A stretch of DNA of 64,000 nt. Source: Halorubrum rubrum. Lineage in GTDB: Archaea > Halobacteriota > Halobacteria > Halobacteriales > Haloferacaceae. The stretch lies in NCBI RefSeq assembly GCF_024494685.1, contig NZ_JANHDM010000009.1, positions 103,157 to 167,156 on the forward strand. Direction: 5' to 3'. Under the pieces are notes generated by a model. It saw only the letters and a list, made by a program, of their open reading frames with translations, was not told the DNA's origin and made no database searches. Each line of letters opens with the position of its first letter. Position 1 is the stretch's first letter. Positions 26,431 through 34,643 of the stretch are shown in pieces. The position numbers and the translations under genes were made by a program.

Positions 26431-27469
26431 CCGACTCACGGTCGCGAGACGGGAGATCGCCGGGCTGCGTGCGGAGAAGACGATCCTCCTCGCGATCGGC
26501 ATCCAGCTGTTCATCGCCGCCTTCTCCTCGTTTCTCGTCGTCGGGCTCGTCTCGATGTACGACCCCGGCGCGCTCGACGGCGCGGAGGTCGAGGTGGCGG
26601 CCGCCGGCGACGCGGTCGCCGACCTCGAACATGCCGCCGCCGAAGTGCCCGGCGCGTCGGTGACGCGCTACGAGGACCCGGCCGCGGCGCGGGCCGCATT
26701 CGACCGCAACGCGGCCGACGCGACCGCGATAGCGACGCGCGACGAGGGGGGCGGCGTGTCGGTCGCGGTGACCGCGCCCGACGCCACCGTCGAGACGACG
26801 GTGATCGTCGTCCAGCTCCGGGACCTGTTGCGCACCTACGAGCGGATCGAGCGCGTCGAGCGCGCCGACTCGCTGAGCCGGCCCCCGCTTCCCGTGCCCG
26901 ATTCGACCGGAACCAGCCCGTACTTCACGTTCACGTACACGGTCCTGATCCCCGTGTTGGTGTTCCTCCCCGTGTTCATCTCGGGGTCGCTCGTCGTCGA
27001 CTCGATCACCGAGGAGCTGGATCGGGGGACGCTCGAGCTGCTCCGGGTCGCGCCCGTGACGATCGGCGAGATCGTCGACGGGAAGGCGCTCGCGGCGGTC
27101 GCGATCGCGCCCGGACAGGCCCTGCTCTGGCTGCTGCTCCTCGAACTCAACGGCACCCCCGTCGCCAACGTCCCGACGATCCTCCTCCTCATGACCGCGC
27201 TGACGACGCTCGTCGTCGGGGTCGCCGCGGGGATCGCCGCGGCCGCGCCCGACCGCCGGGCCGCGCAGTTCCTCTACTCGGTCGCCGTGCTCGTCCTCTT
27301 CGGCGGCGCGACCGCGGTGGCGGGCGGCCCGACGAACGCGGTCGCACGGCTCGCGATCGACAGCGCCGATCCGGCGACGACGCTCACGGTCGTCGTCTAC
27401 GTCGCGCTCGCGGCCGTGGCGTATCTCGGCGTCCGGCGACTCATCACCGCGAACGGGATCGGGGAGTGA
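26423..27469 (+). CDS. ABC-2 type permease (NatB-like)
   Basis: A 348-residue permease with one N-terminal helix (about 21-44) and an extracellular domain of about 120 residues (VEVAAAGDAVADLE to TYERIERVE). Five C-terminal helices follow (about 170-345), beginning YFTFTYTVLIPVLVFLPVFISG. The coupling segment SITEELDRGTLELLRVAPVTIGEIVDGK is characteristic of ABC-2 exporters of the NatB/YhaP type. It overlaps the previous gene by 8 bases and closes the operon. Confidence 0.9.
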   Translation: MGSRLTVARREIAGLRAEKTILLAIGIQLFIAAFSSFLVVGLVSMYDPGALDGAEVEVAAAGDAVADLEHAAAEVPGASVTRYEDPAAARAAFDRNAADATAIATRDEGGGVSVAVTAPDATVETTVIVVQLRDLLRTYERIERVERADSLSRPPLPVPDSTGTSPYFTFTYTVLIPVLVFLPVFISGSLVVDSITEELDRGTLELLRVAPVTIGEIVDGKALAAVAIAPGQALLWLLLLELNGTPVANVPTILLLMTALTTLVVGVAAGIAAAAPDRRAAQFLYSVAVLVLFGGATAVAGGPTNAVARLAIDSADPATTLTVVVYVALAAVAYLGVRRLITANGIGE

Positions 27470-27544
27470 CGGAAGCCGTACATTGAACGCGGTGGCGCGA
27501 TCCCGGTTCGCGCCCGCCGGGCGCGAACCGGGCGCGAGGGAGTC

Positions 27545-27570
27545 GGCTCGGCGTTCGTAAACGCCGAGCC
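27545..27570. terminator. Perfect 11-bp hairpin after the ABC operon
   Basis: GGCTCGGCGTT (27545-27555) pairs exactly with AACGCCGAGCC (27560-27570) around CGTA. It is 75 bases after the permease stop and is followed by long G runs. It probably marks the 3' boundary of the operon, and may also separate it from the convergent toxin gene. Confidence 0.55.
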
Positions 27571-27575
27571 CACCC

Positions 27576-27640
27576 GGCAGGGGGGGCGTGGGGGGGGGGG
27601 TTGCGTCAAGTGGGGGGGGGTTGTGTTGGGCGGAGTCGTG
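27576..27640 (+). repeat. G-run region, possible G-quadruplex
   Basis: Three runs of about 7 to 12 G separated by short spacers, with a further GGG downstream, lie on the plus strand between the hairpin and the toxin gene's 3' end. Four G runs within about 65 bases satisfy the usual quadruplex pattern on the plus strand. The homopolymer length is exceptional for this window. Confidence 0.55.
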
Positions 27641-27715
27641 TGGGGCAGAACTCCGAGAAGATCTCTTCGGTCACCCTGCCGAGCGCATCGGAGCCTGCGT
27701 CCGTTATCGCCGTTC

Positions 27716-28135
27716 TCACAGCGTCTCGATACGTTCCTCGAGGCGATCCACGACGAGACGACACACGTCCCGGTGGTCGACCGGCCACTGGGCGTCCCGC
27801 GCGTCGGTGCGAGTCGTGTCCGGTGGCGGATGGAAGTGGCTCCGCGCGTTGTGGACGTTCGGGTGGCGGTCCCACCGACACGCCCAGACCCCGCCTCGTC
27901 GGTCCTCCCGGTAGTGAATGGAGAAGTCGTCGTTGCGATACCAGCGGACCTCGAGGCGAGCCGAGCCGTCGCTCGGATAGTAGTCGTCGGAGAGGTCGAT
28001 CCGGAGATGGCGGTTTCCGTCCTCGAGGATCTCCGCGGATTCGGTCAGTCGACTTCCGGAAAACCGAGAGCGGATCCGTGACAGCACGGATCGGTCTATC
28101 GGCGCGGGGCTCGCGCCGTCGTCTGCCGGCACCAT
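27716..28135 (-). CDS. TumE-like toxin (DUF6516-type)
   Basis: A 139-residue protein from MVPADDGASPAPIDRSVLSR. The core LRIDLSDDYYPSDGSARLEV, DDFSIHYRED and ACRWDRHPNVHNARSHFHPP followed by HRDVCRLVVDRLEERIE matches the TumE pattern of beta strands with a conserved RWD...H...HFH cluster. TumE proteins are predicted toxins of type II pairs. The gene starts two bases after the stop of an HTH gene, so the two form an operon in the usual antitoxin-first order. The assignment is from motif pattern alone. Confidence 0.72.
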   Translation of the reverse strand: MVPADDGASPAPIDRSVLSRIRSRFSGSRLTESAEILEDGNRHLRIDLSDDYYPSDGSARLEVRWYRNDDFSIHYREDRRGGVWACRWDRHPNVHNARSHFHPPPDTTRTDARDAQWPVDHRDVCRLVVDRLEERIETL

Positions 28136-28137
28136 CG

Positions 28138-28653
28138 TTAGCCGTGTGAGGGGGCCGTCGAGCCGGCGACCTTTCTCCGGGCGCGTTCGTGGAGGCGACG
28201 CTCCTCGAGTGCGGTGGTCCACTCGCCGAGATCCGCGTACACGTCGTCGATCCGCCCCGCGTCGAACTCGAGGACGTCGACGTCGGCGGGCGAGTCGGCG
28301 CCGTATTCGTCGCGAAACGCCTCGATCCGACCCGTCAACTCCGAGACGCCGGACTGTAGCTCGTCGACGGTACGTTCCCGCGCCAGCGTGTTCACCCGCC
28401 GCCACTCGAAGTAGTCGTCGTTGCGTTCGTACCGGACCGGCCGACCCTCGTGGCGGACGACGATGCCGAGGTCGGCATAAAAGGAGAGATGTGTCCGCGC
28501 CGACTCCGCCGAACAGTCCGCTCGGTCGGCGATCTCGGCGGCCGCCATCGGCTCTCTCGCGTGTAGTACCGCCCCGTACACGCGCTGTTTCGTGTCCTCG
28601 CCCTCGAACGGTCTCTCGAACGGAGGCGGACCGTCGCGACGGGGGTCGTCCAT
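28138..28653 (-). CDS. Winged-helix protein, likely antitoxin/regulator partner of the TumE-like toxin
   Basis: A 171-residue protein beginning MDDPRRDGPPPFERPFEGED. An ArsR-like winged helix (about 20-85: KQRVYGAVLHAREPMAAAEI, DRADCSAESARTHLSFYADLG) is followed by a coiled-coil half (ERTVDELQSGVSELTGRIEAFR). It resembles the haloarchaeal DUF7342 group. It probably binds and represses its own promoter and neutralises the downstream product. The in-frame reading extends to 29487 but that part is antisense noise; the ATG at 28653 follows a TATA element. Confidence 0.8.
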   Translation of the reverse strand: MDDPRRDGPPPFERPFEGEDTKQRVYGAVLHAREPMAAAEIADRADCSAESARTHLSFYADLGIVVRHEGRPVRYERNDDYFEWRRVNTLARERTVDELQSGVSELTGRIEAFRDEYGADSPADVDVLEFDAGRIDDVYADLGEWTTALEERRLHERARRKVAGSTAPSHG

Positions 28654-28678
28654 CACACTCGTTCCAACGACGCTCTCA

Positions 28679-28692
28679 CAAATATATCTTTC
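28679..28692 (-). promoter_or_regulatory. Promoter of the HTH/TumE-like pair
   Basis: The minus-strand sequence AAAGATATATTTG lies 26-39 bases upstream of the HTH start at 28653. A second AT-rich patch (AAATATG at 28701-28707) follows. Confidence 0.5.
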
Positions 28693-28753
28693 TGCGGACC
28701 AAATATGTCGTTTAGATCCGAGGTCGAGGGCGCCCGAACTCGCCGCCTTCAGG

Positions 28754-29647
28754 TCACCCGCCGAACGCGCCCAGGCTCGACTGGAGGTCGCGGTCTGGCA
28801 CCGTCTCGGTGAGTTCGTACCCGACCAGCTCGCGGGCGTCCACCGCGTACGTCGACCCGTTGCGCTCGAGCACCAGCACTCGGCCCTTCCAGCCGCGGAC
28901 CGTCCCCGCCGCCATCGTCTCCGCGACCGGCCGCTCGTCGAGGGCGAGCCCGTACTCGAAGTCGAACCGCTCGATCGGGTCGAACCGGTCGACCAACGCC
29001 GCCCACGCCTCGCCGTCGACTGCCCGCCCGAACCCGTCGAGCTTCGTCGGTACCCGGACGCGGTCGACGAGGTCCGGCCCGCTCGCGAGTTCGGCCTCGA
29101 CCTCGCGGGCGACCCGGCCGTCGGGGAACGTCCGGACGTGCGCCGCCCGGTCGGCCCCCTGCTCGCGGAGGCGCGTCTTGAGCCGCCACAGCCGGGTGAC
29201 GCCCACCTTGAACGTGTCCGGCGCGAACGCCGCGAGGTACATCGCGTGTTCCTCGTGGCAGTCCATCTCGTCTTTGAGACACGTCCCGGTACACCGCGCG
29301 CACACCCAGACGCTCGAGTGGGCGTCACAGTATGGGGCCGCGTCGGCGTTACAGGGGACGTGGCCGCCGTCGTGGACCGTCCCGGCACACCGGCGCTCGC
29401 CGAGCCCGAAGGAGAGGTCGGTTCCGGGGGCCGCCTCGACGAACTCCACGTCGCCGGCGGCGGCGACGTAGAGCCCGCCGGCCGCACTGCTCACGGACCC
29501 GTCTCCGCTCCCGGATCCGTCGCCACCCTCGCCGACGCCGCCCGTCTCGTACCCGACGACCTGCACGGTCGAGATAGGCGAGTCGGCGACTAATAACGTT
29601 CGCCCGATCGGCGCGAACCGCGGTTCCTCACTCCCTACCGTCTCCAT
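28754..29647 (-). CDS. DUF2797 family protein
   Basis: A 297-residue protein. Middle region with a Cys/His cluster: CNADAAPYCDAHSSVWVCARCTGTCLKDEMDC, probably zinc-binding. This is followed by EEHAMYLAAFAPDTFKVGVTRLWRLKTRLREQGAD, the DUF2797 core that resembles a GIY-YIG-like nuclease fold. An N-terminal Gly/Ser linker (about 36-53) separates a short beta domain. The function is unproven; RNA or DNA binding is likely from the fold. Its ATG lies inside the end of menD (20-base overlap), so it is translationally linked to menD. Confidence 0.88.
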   Translation of the reverse strand: METVGSEEPRFAPIGRTLLVADSPISTVQVVGYETGGVGEGGDGSGSGDGSVSSAAGGLYVAAAGDVEFVEAAPGTDLSFGLGERRCAGTVHDGGHVPCNADAAPYCDAHSSVWVCARCTGTCLKDEMDCHEEHAMYLAAFAPDTFKVGVTRLWRLKTRLREQGADRAAHVRTFPDGRVAREVEAELASGPDLVDRVRVPTKLDGFGRAVDGEAWAALVDRFDPIERFDFEYGLALDERPVAETMAAGTVRGWKGRVLVLERNGSTYAVDARELVGYELTETVPDRDLQSSLGAFGG

Positions 29648-31526
29648 GGACCGCGCGCTCGACGGCCGCCACCAGCCGCTCGCGCGTTCGGTGGCTCGCC
29701 TCGGCGTCGGTCCGCACCTCGATCAGGTGGGAGCCGTCCGCGTCGCGGGCGCGGCGATACGCCTCCGCGAGCGCGGCGGTCGGATCCGGGGTCTCCGATT
29801 CCGGTCGCGCGTCTGCTCCCGGTCGCGCGTCGATCCGGGCGTACTCGAGGCCGTGGAGGTCCGCGACCGGCTCGAACGCGAGCCCGTGCGGCGTCTTGAA
29901 CTCGGACGTGAAGGGCGGGTCGAACGACTCGATCGGGAGCGCGTGGAAGATCCCGCCGCCGTCGTTGTTGACGAGTACGACCGTGACGTCGACGTCGCAG
30001 CGATCGATCGCGAGCAGGCCGTTCGCGTCGTGATACAGCGCGAGGTCGCCGACGACGAGCGTGAGGTCGTCGGTCGTGGCGGAGCCCGCCCCGAGCGCGC
30101 TCGAGACGATCCCGTCGATCCCGGAGACGCCGCGGTTGCCCAGTACCGTGAGATTCGTCGTCGACGGCGGGACGAACCGGTCGAGGTCGCGGACCGGCAT
30201 CGAGTTGGAGACGAAGAGCGTCGCGGGGTCCGGGACCTCCGCGGCGACCGCGCGGAGCACGTCGCCCTCGTGGAACCCGTCGATCCCATCACCGTCGACC
30301 TCGCCGCGGTGGAACTCGCGGGCGACCCGGTCGGCCGCCTCCCACCGCTCGCGCCACGCCGGATCCCCGCCGCCGGCGACGAGCCGCGAGAGGCGGGCGC
30401 AGAGGCGGTTCGGCTCGGCGACGACGAGGTCCGTCGCGGCGAACTCGGCCTCGCGCCATCGTCCCGTGGGATCGACCGCGTACTGGTCCGCGCCGGTGCC
30501 GGCGAGGTACTTCCGGAGCCGCTTCGAGGTCGGCGACGCGCCGAGCCGGATCACGAGTTCGGGGTCCGTCCAGCCGTCGCCGGCTCCGGCTTCGGCTCCG
30601 CCGTCTCTCCGGTCCTCCGCACCGCCCCTCCCATCGCCGCCCCCGTCACCGCCGCCCGCGACCGCCCCGGAGAGGTACGCGTCGTAGTTGCCGATCACCG
30701 GTGCGACCCGCGTGTGTCCGCCGAACCGGAGCCCGGAGAGCGGGTCGGCGAGGATCGGGTAGCCGGTGGCGTGTGACAGCGCCGTGACCGCCTCCGGGTC
30801 GAGCCCCGGCGGGTCGGCAGGGCCGGCGACGATCAGTCCGCGGTCCGCGGAACACGTCTCGGCGAGCCCCCGGAGCGCCGTCTCCTCCGGCTCCGGTGAC
30901 CCCGGCGTCACGTCGACGTACGGGCCGTCTCGACCCGTCTCCGCGGCCGGATCGAGGTCGTCGGGAACGTCGCCCTCGACCGGCGTCGGCTCGAGCGGCT
31001 TCGCGAACGGGACGTTGAGGTGGACCGGACCGGCGTCCGCGCCTTCCGCGGTCGCCACCGCGCGATCGACCGCCGTCCGGAGCGAACGGAGCGCGCGATC
31101 CGTCGCCGCCGGCTCGGGGAGGTCCTTGTAGAGGCGGACCGCGTCGCCGTACAGCTTCTCCTGGTCCGCGGTCTGGTTGGCTCCGGAGTCGCGGAGCTCC
31201 GGCGGCCGGTCGGCCGTGAGCGCGAGCAGCGGAACGCGGGCGTTGTCGGCCTCCATCACCGCCGGGTGGTAGTTGGCGGCGGCGGTGCCGGAGGTACAGA
31301 TCAGCGGCGTCACGCGGCCGGTTCGACGCGCGCGCCCCAAGGCGAAGTAGGCGGCCGAGCGCTCGTCGAGCTGTGAGAACAGGTGGAGCTCCTCGTGGCG
31401 CGAGGCGGCGACCGTCAGCGGCGTCGATCGGCTGCCGGGCGAGACGACGACGCTATCCACGCCCATGGCGACGAGTTCGTCGATCATCGCCTGCGCCCAC
31501 AGCGTGTTCCGGTTCGGTGCGGTCAT
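29628..31526 (-). CDS. menD: 2-succinyl-5-enolpyruvyl-6-hydroxy-3-cyclohexene-1-carboxylate synthase
   Basis: A ThDP-dependent enzyme of menaquinone synthesis joining isochorismate and 2-oxoglutarate. The 632-residue protein begins MTAPNRNTLWAQAMIDELVAMGVDSVVVSPGSRSTPL, the MenD N-terminus. It has the LDERSAAYFALG ThDP glutamate region and the C-terminal ThDP/Mg motif VVGDLALYHDANGLLAI...VLVNNDGGGIF. A Gly/Asp-rich insertion (GGGDGGGDGRGGAEDRRDGG) lies in the central domain. A second ATG three bases upstream (31529) is possible. Earlier in-frame sequence (to 31943) is antisense to grpE and rejected. Confidence 0.96.
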   Translation of the reverse strand: MTAPNRNTLWAQAMIDELVAMGVDSVVVSPGSRSTPLTVAASRHEELHLFSQLDERSAAYFALGRARRTGRVTPLICTSGTAAANYHPAVMEADNARVPLLALTADRPPELRDSGANQTADQEKLYGDAVRLYKDLPEPAATDRALRSLRTAVDRAVATAEGADAGPVHLNVPFAKPLEPTPVEGDVPDDLDPAAETGRDGPYVDVTPGSPEPEETALRGLAETCSADRGLIVAGPADPPGLDPEAVTALSHATGYPILADPLSGLRFGGHTRVAPVIGNYDAYLSGAVAGGGDGGGDGRGGAEDRRDGGAEAGAGDGWTDPELVIRLGASPTSKRLRKYLAGTGADQYAVDPTGRWREAEFAATDLVVAEPNRLCARLSRLVAGGGDPAWRERWEAADRVAREFHRGEVDGDGIDGFHEGDVLRAVAAEVPDPATLFVSNSMPVRDLDRFVPPSTTNLTVLGNRGVSGIDGIVSSALGAGSATTDDLTLVVGDLALYHDANGLLAIDRCDVDVTVVLVNNDGGGIFHALPIESFDPPFTSEFKTPHGLAFEPVADLHGLEYARIDARPGADARPESETPDPTAALAEAYRRARDADGSHLIEVRTDAEASHRTRERLVAAVERAVHGDGRE

Positions 31527-31633
31527 CATCGGACGTAGGCCGTGCCGGGATAAGTAACCCGGCAGGTCGCGGTCGGTCGAAGCGAACGGGCGGTCCGGCG
31601 GTCGGAGGCTCTCCCATCGACCGCGTTCTACAA

Positions 31634-31641
31634 CGCTTATA
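31634..31641 (+). promoter_or_regulatory. TATA element of grpE
   Basis: CGCTTATA lies 25-32 bases before the ATG at 31666. Confidence 0.45.
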
Positions 31642-31665
31642 CACGCCCACGGCCTCCGATCGGAC

Positions 31666-32310
31666 ATGAGCGACGACGACGCCGTCGAGGTCGGATCGCA
31701 GAGGGAACCCGACGCGACCGCCGAGGACGCCGGCGACGCGGCCGAGGAAGCCGACGCGGACGCGACGGCCGCCGCCGGAGACGGGAGCGACGCGGCCGAG
31801 CCAACCCTCGCCGACCGCGTCGCCGACCACGACGAGGCGCTCGCCGAGGAGGTGGCCGACCTCGAGTCGGAACTCGAGGAGCGCCGCGAGGAGGTCGACG
31901 AGCTGACGAGCAAGCTCGCCCGCGTCCGCGCCGACTTCAGCAACTACAAACAGCGGGCCAAACGCAAGCGCGAGGAGATCCGCGAGCGCGCCTCCGAGTC
32001 GCTCGTCGAGCGGATCGCGCCGGTCAGAAACGACCTCAAGCGGGCGCTCGACCAGGAGGACGGCAGCGACATCCGTCCGGGCGTGGAGTCGACCCTCGAG
32101 AAGTTCGACGAGGTGCTCGAAGACGAGGGGGTCGAACCGATCGAGCCGGAGCCCGGCGAGGAGGTCGACCCGGCGCGCCACCAGGTCATGCTCCGCGTCG
32201 ACAGCGACCAGCCCGACGGCACCGTCCACGAGGTGTACGAGCCCGGCTACGAGATGGGCGACCGCGTCATCGCGGAGGCGCAGGTGACGGTCAGCGACGG
32301 CGACGAGTGA
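31666..32310 (+). CDS. grpE: Nucleotide exchange factor GrpE
   Basis: Exchanges ADP for ATP on DnaK. The 214-residue protein has an acidic N-terminal tail (about 1-50), a long coiled coil (about 58-115, EEVADLESELEERREEVDELTSKL) and the GrpE core RADFSNYKQRAKRKREEI. The C-terminal beta domain includes VDPARHQVMLRVDS and PDGTVHEVYEPGYEMGDRVI. The sequence PARHQ matches the family pattern. dnaK and dnaJ are not adjacent here; the downstream surE gene is convergent. Confidence 0.96.
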   Translation: MSDDDAVEVGSQREPDATAEDAGDAAEEADADATAAAGDGSDAAEPTLADRVADHDEALAEEVADLESELEERREEVDELTSKLARVRADFSNYKQRAKRKREEIRERASESLVERIAPVRNDLKRALDQEDGSDIRPGVESTLEKFDEVLEDEGVEPIEPEPGEEVDPARHQVMLRVDSDQPDGTVHEVYEPGYEMGDRVIAEAQVTVSDGDE

Positions 32311-32337
32311 TCCCGCGACCGGAGAGCGGTCGCCGGG

Positions 32338-33123
32338 TCACCGACCACCGTACCGCTCCGCGAGCCCGTCGAGCGCGCCGTTCGACGCGACGCCGTGCGG
32401 GACGGCCAGCGGCGAGACCGACACCTCGCCGTCGACCACGGCCCGCCGGTCGGTGCCGACCGGGTCGGGAACGTCCGCCTCGGTCATCCGTCCCCAGATC
32501 GGGTCGTCGAAGGTGACCCCGCCGTTCCCGTCGCGTTCGGCGGTCATGCCGTACCAGTCCGACGGGCGGGTCACCCGCATCGGCGCGGGATCGCCGTCGG
32601 CGATCGGCGCGTTCACGTTGAGGTAGTCGACCGCCTCGAAGACGCCGGCGTCGAACGCGTTGTCGAGGAGGTACCGCGTGGCGCGGGCGGCGTGGCCGAA
32701 CTCTCCCGCCTCCAAGTCCCGCTTCCACCAGTCCTCGCCGCCCGGAACGTACATCGACGTCGCCACCGCGGGAACGCCGAAGAACGCGGCCTCCACCGCG
32801 GCCGAGACGGTTCCCGAGCGGCCGAGGACGTACGACCCGAGGTTCGCGCCCTCGTTACAGCCGGCGACGACGCAGTCCGCGTCGGGAACGAGTTCGTCCA
32901 ACCCCGCGACGACGCAGTCGACGGGCGTCCCCTCGACCGCGTAGCCGAGTTCGTGTTCCGAGACCGTCACGCCGTCCGACAGCGTCCGTCCGGTCGACGA
33001 GCGGTCGCCGGTCGGAGCCACGGTCACGACGTCGTACTCGTCCGCGAGGGCGTCACGGAGGGCTCGGAGGCCGACGGCGTCGATGCCGTCGTCGTTCGTC
33101 AACAGGATCCGGTCGACGCTCAC
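32338..33123 (-). CDS. surE: 5'/3'-nucleotidase SurE
   Basis: A metal-dependent nucleoside monophosphatase. The protein of about 261 residues begins VSVDRILLTNDDGIDAVGLRAL with the metal-binding Asp pair (NDDG). It has the conserved GCNEGANLGSYVLGRSGTVSAAVEAAFFGVPAVATS, where Asn and Ser bind metal/phosphate. The start is taken as GTG at 33121-33123. In frame upstream there is no better start near the conserved N-terminus, and the reading continues into noise. The length matches archaeal SurE. Confidence 0.94.
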   Translation of the reverse strand: MSVDRILLTNDDGIDAVGLRALRDALADEYDVVTVAPTGDRSSTGRTLSDGVTVSEHELGYAVEGTPVDCVVAGLDELVPDADCVVAGCNEGANLGSYVLGRSGTVSAAVEAAFFGVPAVATSMYVPGGEDWWKRDLEAGEFGHAARATRYLLDNAFDAGVFEAVDYLNVNAPIADGDPAPMRVTRPSDWYGMTAERDGNGGVTFDDPIWGRMTEADVPDPVGTDRRAVVDGEVSVSPLAVPHGVASNGALDGLAERYGGR

Positions 33124-33247
33124 ATCGAACGCTGGTGGGGTTCGAAGAAAAGTCCATCGTCGCGCCGGGGAATTCGCGAGCCGGTCCACCCCGATCCGTT
33201 CCGCGACGAACGGAAAAACACAGGTAGCGCCGGGACGACGCGTCGGT

Positions 33248-33577
33248 ATGGGATTCGGCGACACCGCGAAGAAGATCCAGACGCTCGCCGACAGGGCGGA
33301 GCGCACGTACCAGAAGATCAACGAACTCCGGACGGAGGTCGAGGAGACGCAGACGACGGTGCTCGACACCTCGGAGCGCGTCCAGGCGCTCGAAAACGAG
33401 ATGGCCGAACAGCGCGCGGTCCTCGACGCCGTCGCGGCGGAGGTCGGCGTCGACCTCGACGCGGTGAGCACCGAGGCGCACATCGTCGAGGCGGAGGCCG
33501 GAAGCGACGGCGAGGACGTCGAGGGCGGAAGCGACGGAACGGAGAGGGACGCCGGCAGCGACGCCGACGAGAACTGA
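33248..33577 (+). CDS. Coiled-coil haloarchaeal protein (DUF5798-like)
   Basis: A 109-residue protein starting MGFGDTAKKIQTLADRAERTYQ. Residues about 8-65 are strongly heptad-like (KINELRTEVEETQTTVLDTSERVQALENEMAEQRAVLDAVAAEVG), and the remainder is an acidic Gly/Asp/Glu tail. It resembles short haloarchaeal proteins labelled DUF5798, function unknown. It lies between surE (divergent) and an acyltransferase (convergent), in its own transcription unit. Confidence 0.75.
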   Translation: MGFGDTAKKIQTLADRAERTYQKINELRTEVEETQTTVLDTSERVQALENEMAEQRAVLDAVAAEVGVDLDAVSTEAHIVEAEAGSDGEDVEGGSDGTERDAGSDADEN

Positions 33578-33599
33578 GACGGTCGATACCGAACGACCG

Positions 33600-34196
33600 T
33601 CAGGCGTCCGAGGACGCCGGCCCGTCGTCGGCTCGGGAGACGACCTCCGCGGGCACGCCCGCAACCGTCGTCCGCGGCGGGACGTCCTCGGCCACGAGCG
33701 AGTTGGCGGCGACGCGCGCGCCCTCCCCGATCGTGACGCCGGGGAGGACGACCGCGCCCGCGCCGATCATCGCGCGGTCGCCGATCACTACGTCGCCGAG
33801 GCGGTACTCGTCCTGGAGGAACTCGTGACACAGCAACGTGGCGTCGTAGCCCACGATCGCGTCGTCGCCGACGGTGATCCGTTCGGGCCAGAACACGTCC
33901 GGGGTCGACTCGAGTCCCCAGGAGACGCCCGTCCCGACCGTCACGCCGATCCACGAGAGGAGCCGGTTCTTGAGCCGGAGGCTCGGACAGATCCGCGCGA
34001 GGACGATCACGAGGTAGTTGCGCACGACGACGAGCGGCGACTTCGCGTCGGGCCAGGACCACAGCGAGTTCCGTACCCCGCCGGTCCGGTGACGCTCCAG
34101 TCGGTCGGCCCGCGTTCCGTCCCCTCCGCTCGCGTCCGTCCGGTCGCCGTCGACGTTCGATCGGTCGCTCGCGCCGTCCGCGTTCTCGTCGCTCAC
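33600..34196 (-). CDS. Hexapeptide-repeat acyltransferase
   Basis: A 198-residue protein. The N-terminal 45 residues are acidic, then comes an amphipathic/hydrophobic region (VVVRNYLVIVLARICPSLRLKNRLLSWIGVTVGT). A left-handed beta-helix with [LIV]GxxxxI repeats follows: ITVGDDAIVGYDATL, DVVIGDRAMIGAGAVVLPGVTIGEGARVAANSLV. It closes VAGVPAEVV, as in sugar O-acetyltransferases of the CysE/LacA/NodL family. The catalytic His is probably in LLCHEFLQDEYRLG. The acceptor is unknown; a cell-surface sugar is plausible given the region. Confidence 0.88.
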   Translation of the reverse strand: MSDENADGASDRSNVDGDRTDASGGDGTRADRLERHRTGGVRNSLWSWPDAKSPLVVVRNYLVIVLARICPSLRLKNRLLSWIGVTVGTGVSWGLESTPDVFWPERITVGDDAIVGYDATLLCHEFLQDEYRLGDVVIGDRAMIGAGAVVLPGVTIGEGARVAANSLVAEDVPPRTTVAGVPAEVVSRADDGPASSDA

Positions 34197-34256
34197 GTGG
34201 GTCCGTTCGCGGGGCGGCAGTAAAAGGGTCGCTGCCGTGTTCGTCGTGCTCCGCGG

Positions 34257-34574
34257 TCAGTCGTCCGGGAAATTCGGACGAACGAAGACGTCGCCGCGTG
34301 CATGAACGGTGACCTGCTGGCCGACGAAGACGAACGACACGGCCGTCTCCCCTCCAGCCGGTTTCGAGCCGATCGATCGAAATATCGTGTTTAACGCGTC
34401 GGTATCGACGACCTCGTACAGCGGTTCGAGCATCGTCGGCTCGCGATCCACGGTGACCGCGACCGTCTCGATGACGGCTTCCGCCGGGGTCGTCACCGAC
34501 CAGTCGTACTGGGCGTGAACGACGCCCGTCCTCTCGGACCCGTCGCGCTCAAGCCGCTCCGGTTCGTCAGTCAT
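34257..34574 (-). CDS. HalOD1 domain protein
   Basis: A 105-residue HalOD1 output domain (about 25-100) with the family opening ASAVIETVA-like (AEAVIETVAVTVDREPTMLEPLYEVVDTDALNTIFRS) and the closing beta strands TAVSFVFVGQQVTVHARGDVFV. The N-terminal 24 residues are polar. HalOD1 is otherwise found as an output domain in haloarchaeal signalling proteins. As a stand-alone protein it probably acts by protein-protein contact. It is one of four in the window, downstream of a TrmB-type gene on the same strand. Confidence 0.85.
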   Translation of the reverse strand: MTDEPERLERDGSERTGVVHAQYDWSVTTPAEAVIETVAVTVDREPTMLEPLYEVVDTDALNTIFRSIGSKPAGGETAVSFVFVGQQVTVHARGDVFVRPNFPDD

Positions 34575-34643
34575 CTCCTCTCCCGTCGAAGTTGGGCGTG
34601 GAATTCATGTTGGTGGTCTCATCCTCCTCCTCGCGCGGTCGGG

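Noticed and set aside
24196..26514. A 772-codon open frame on the minus strand
   Set aside because: It is antisense to the permease-protease gene; composition is Arg/Glu/Asp-rich noise typical of high-GC shadows.
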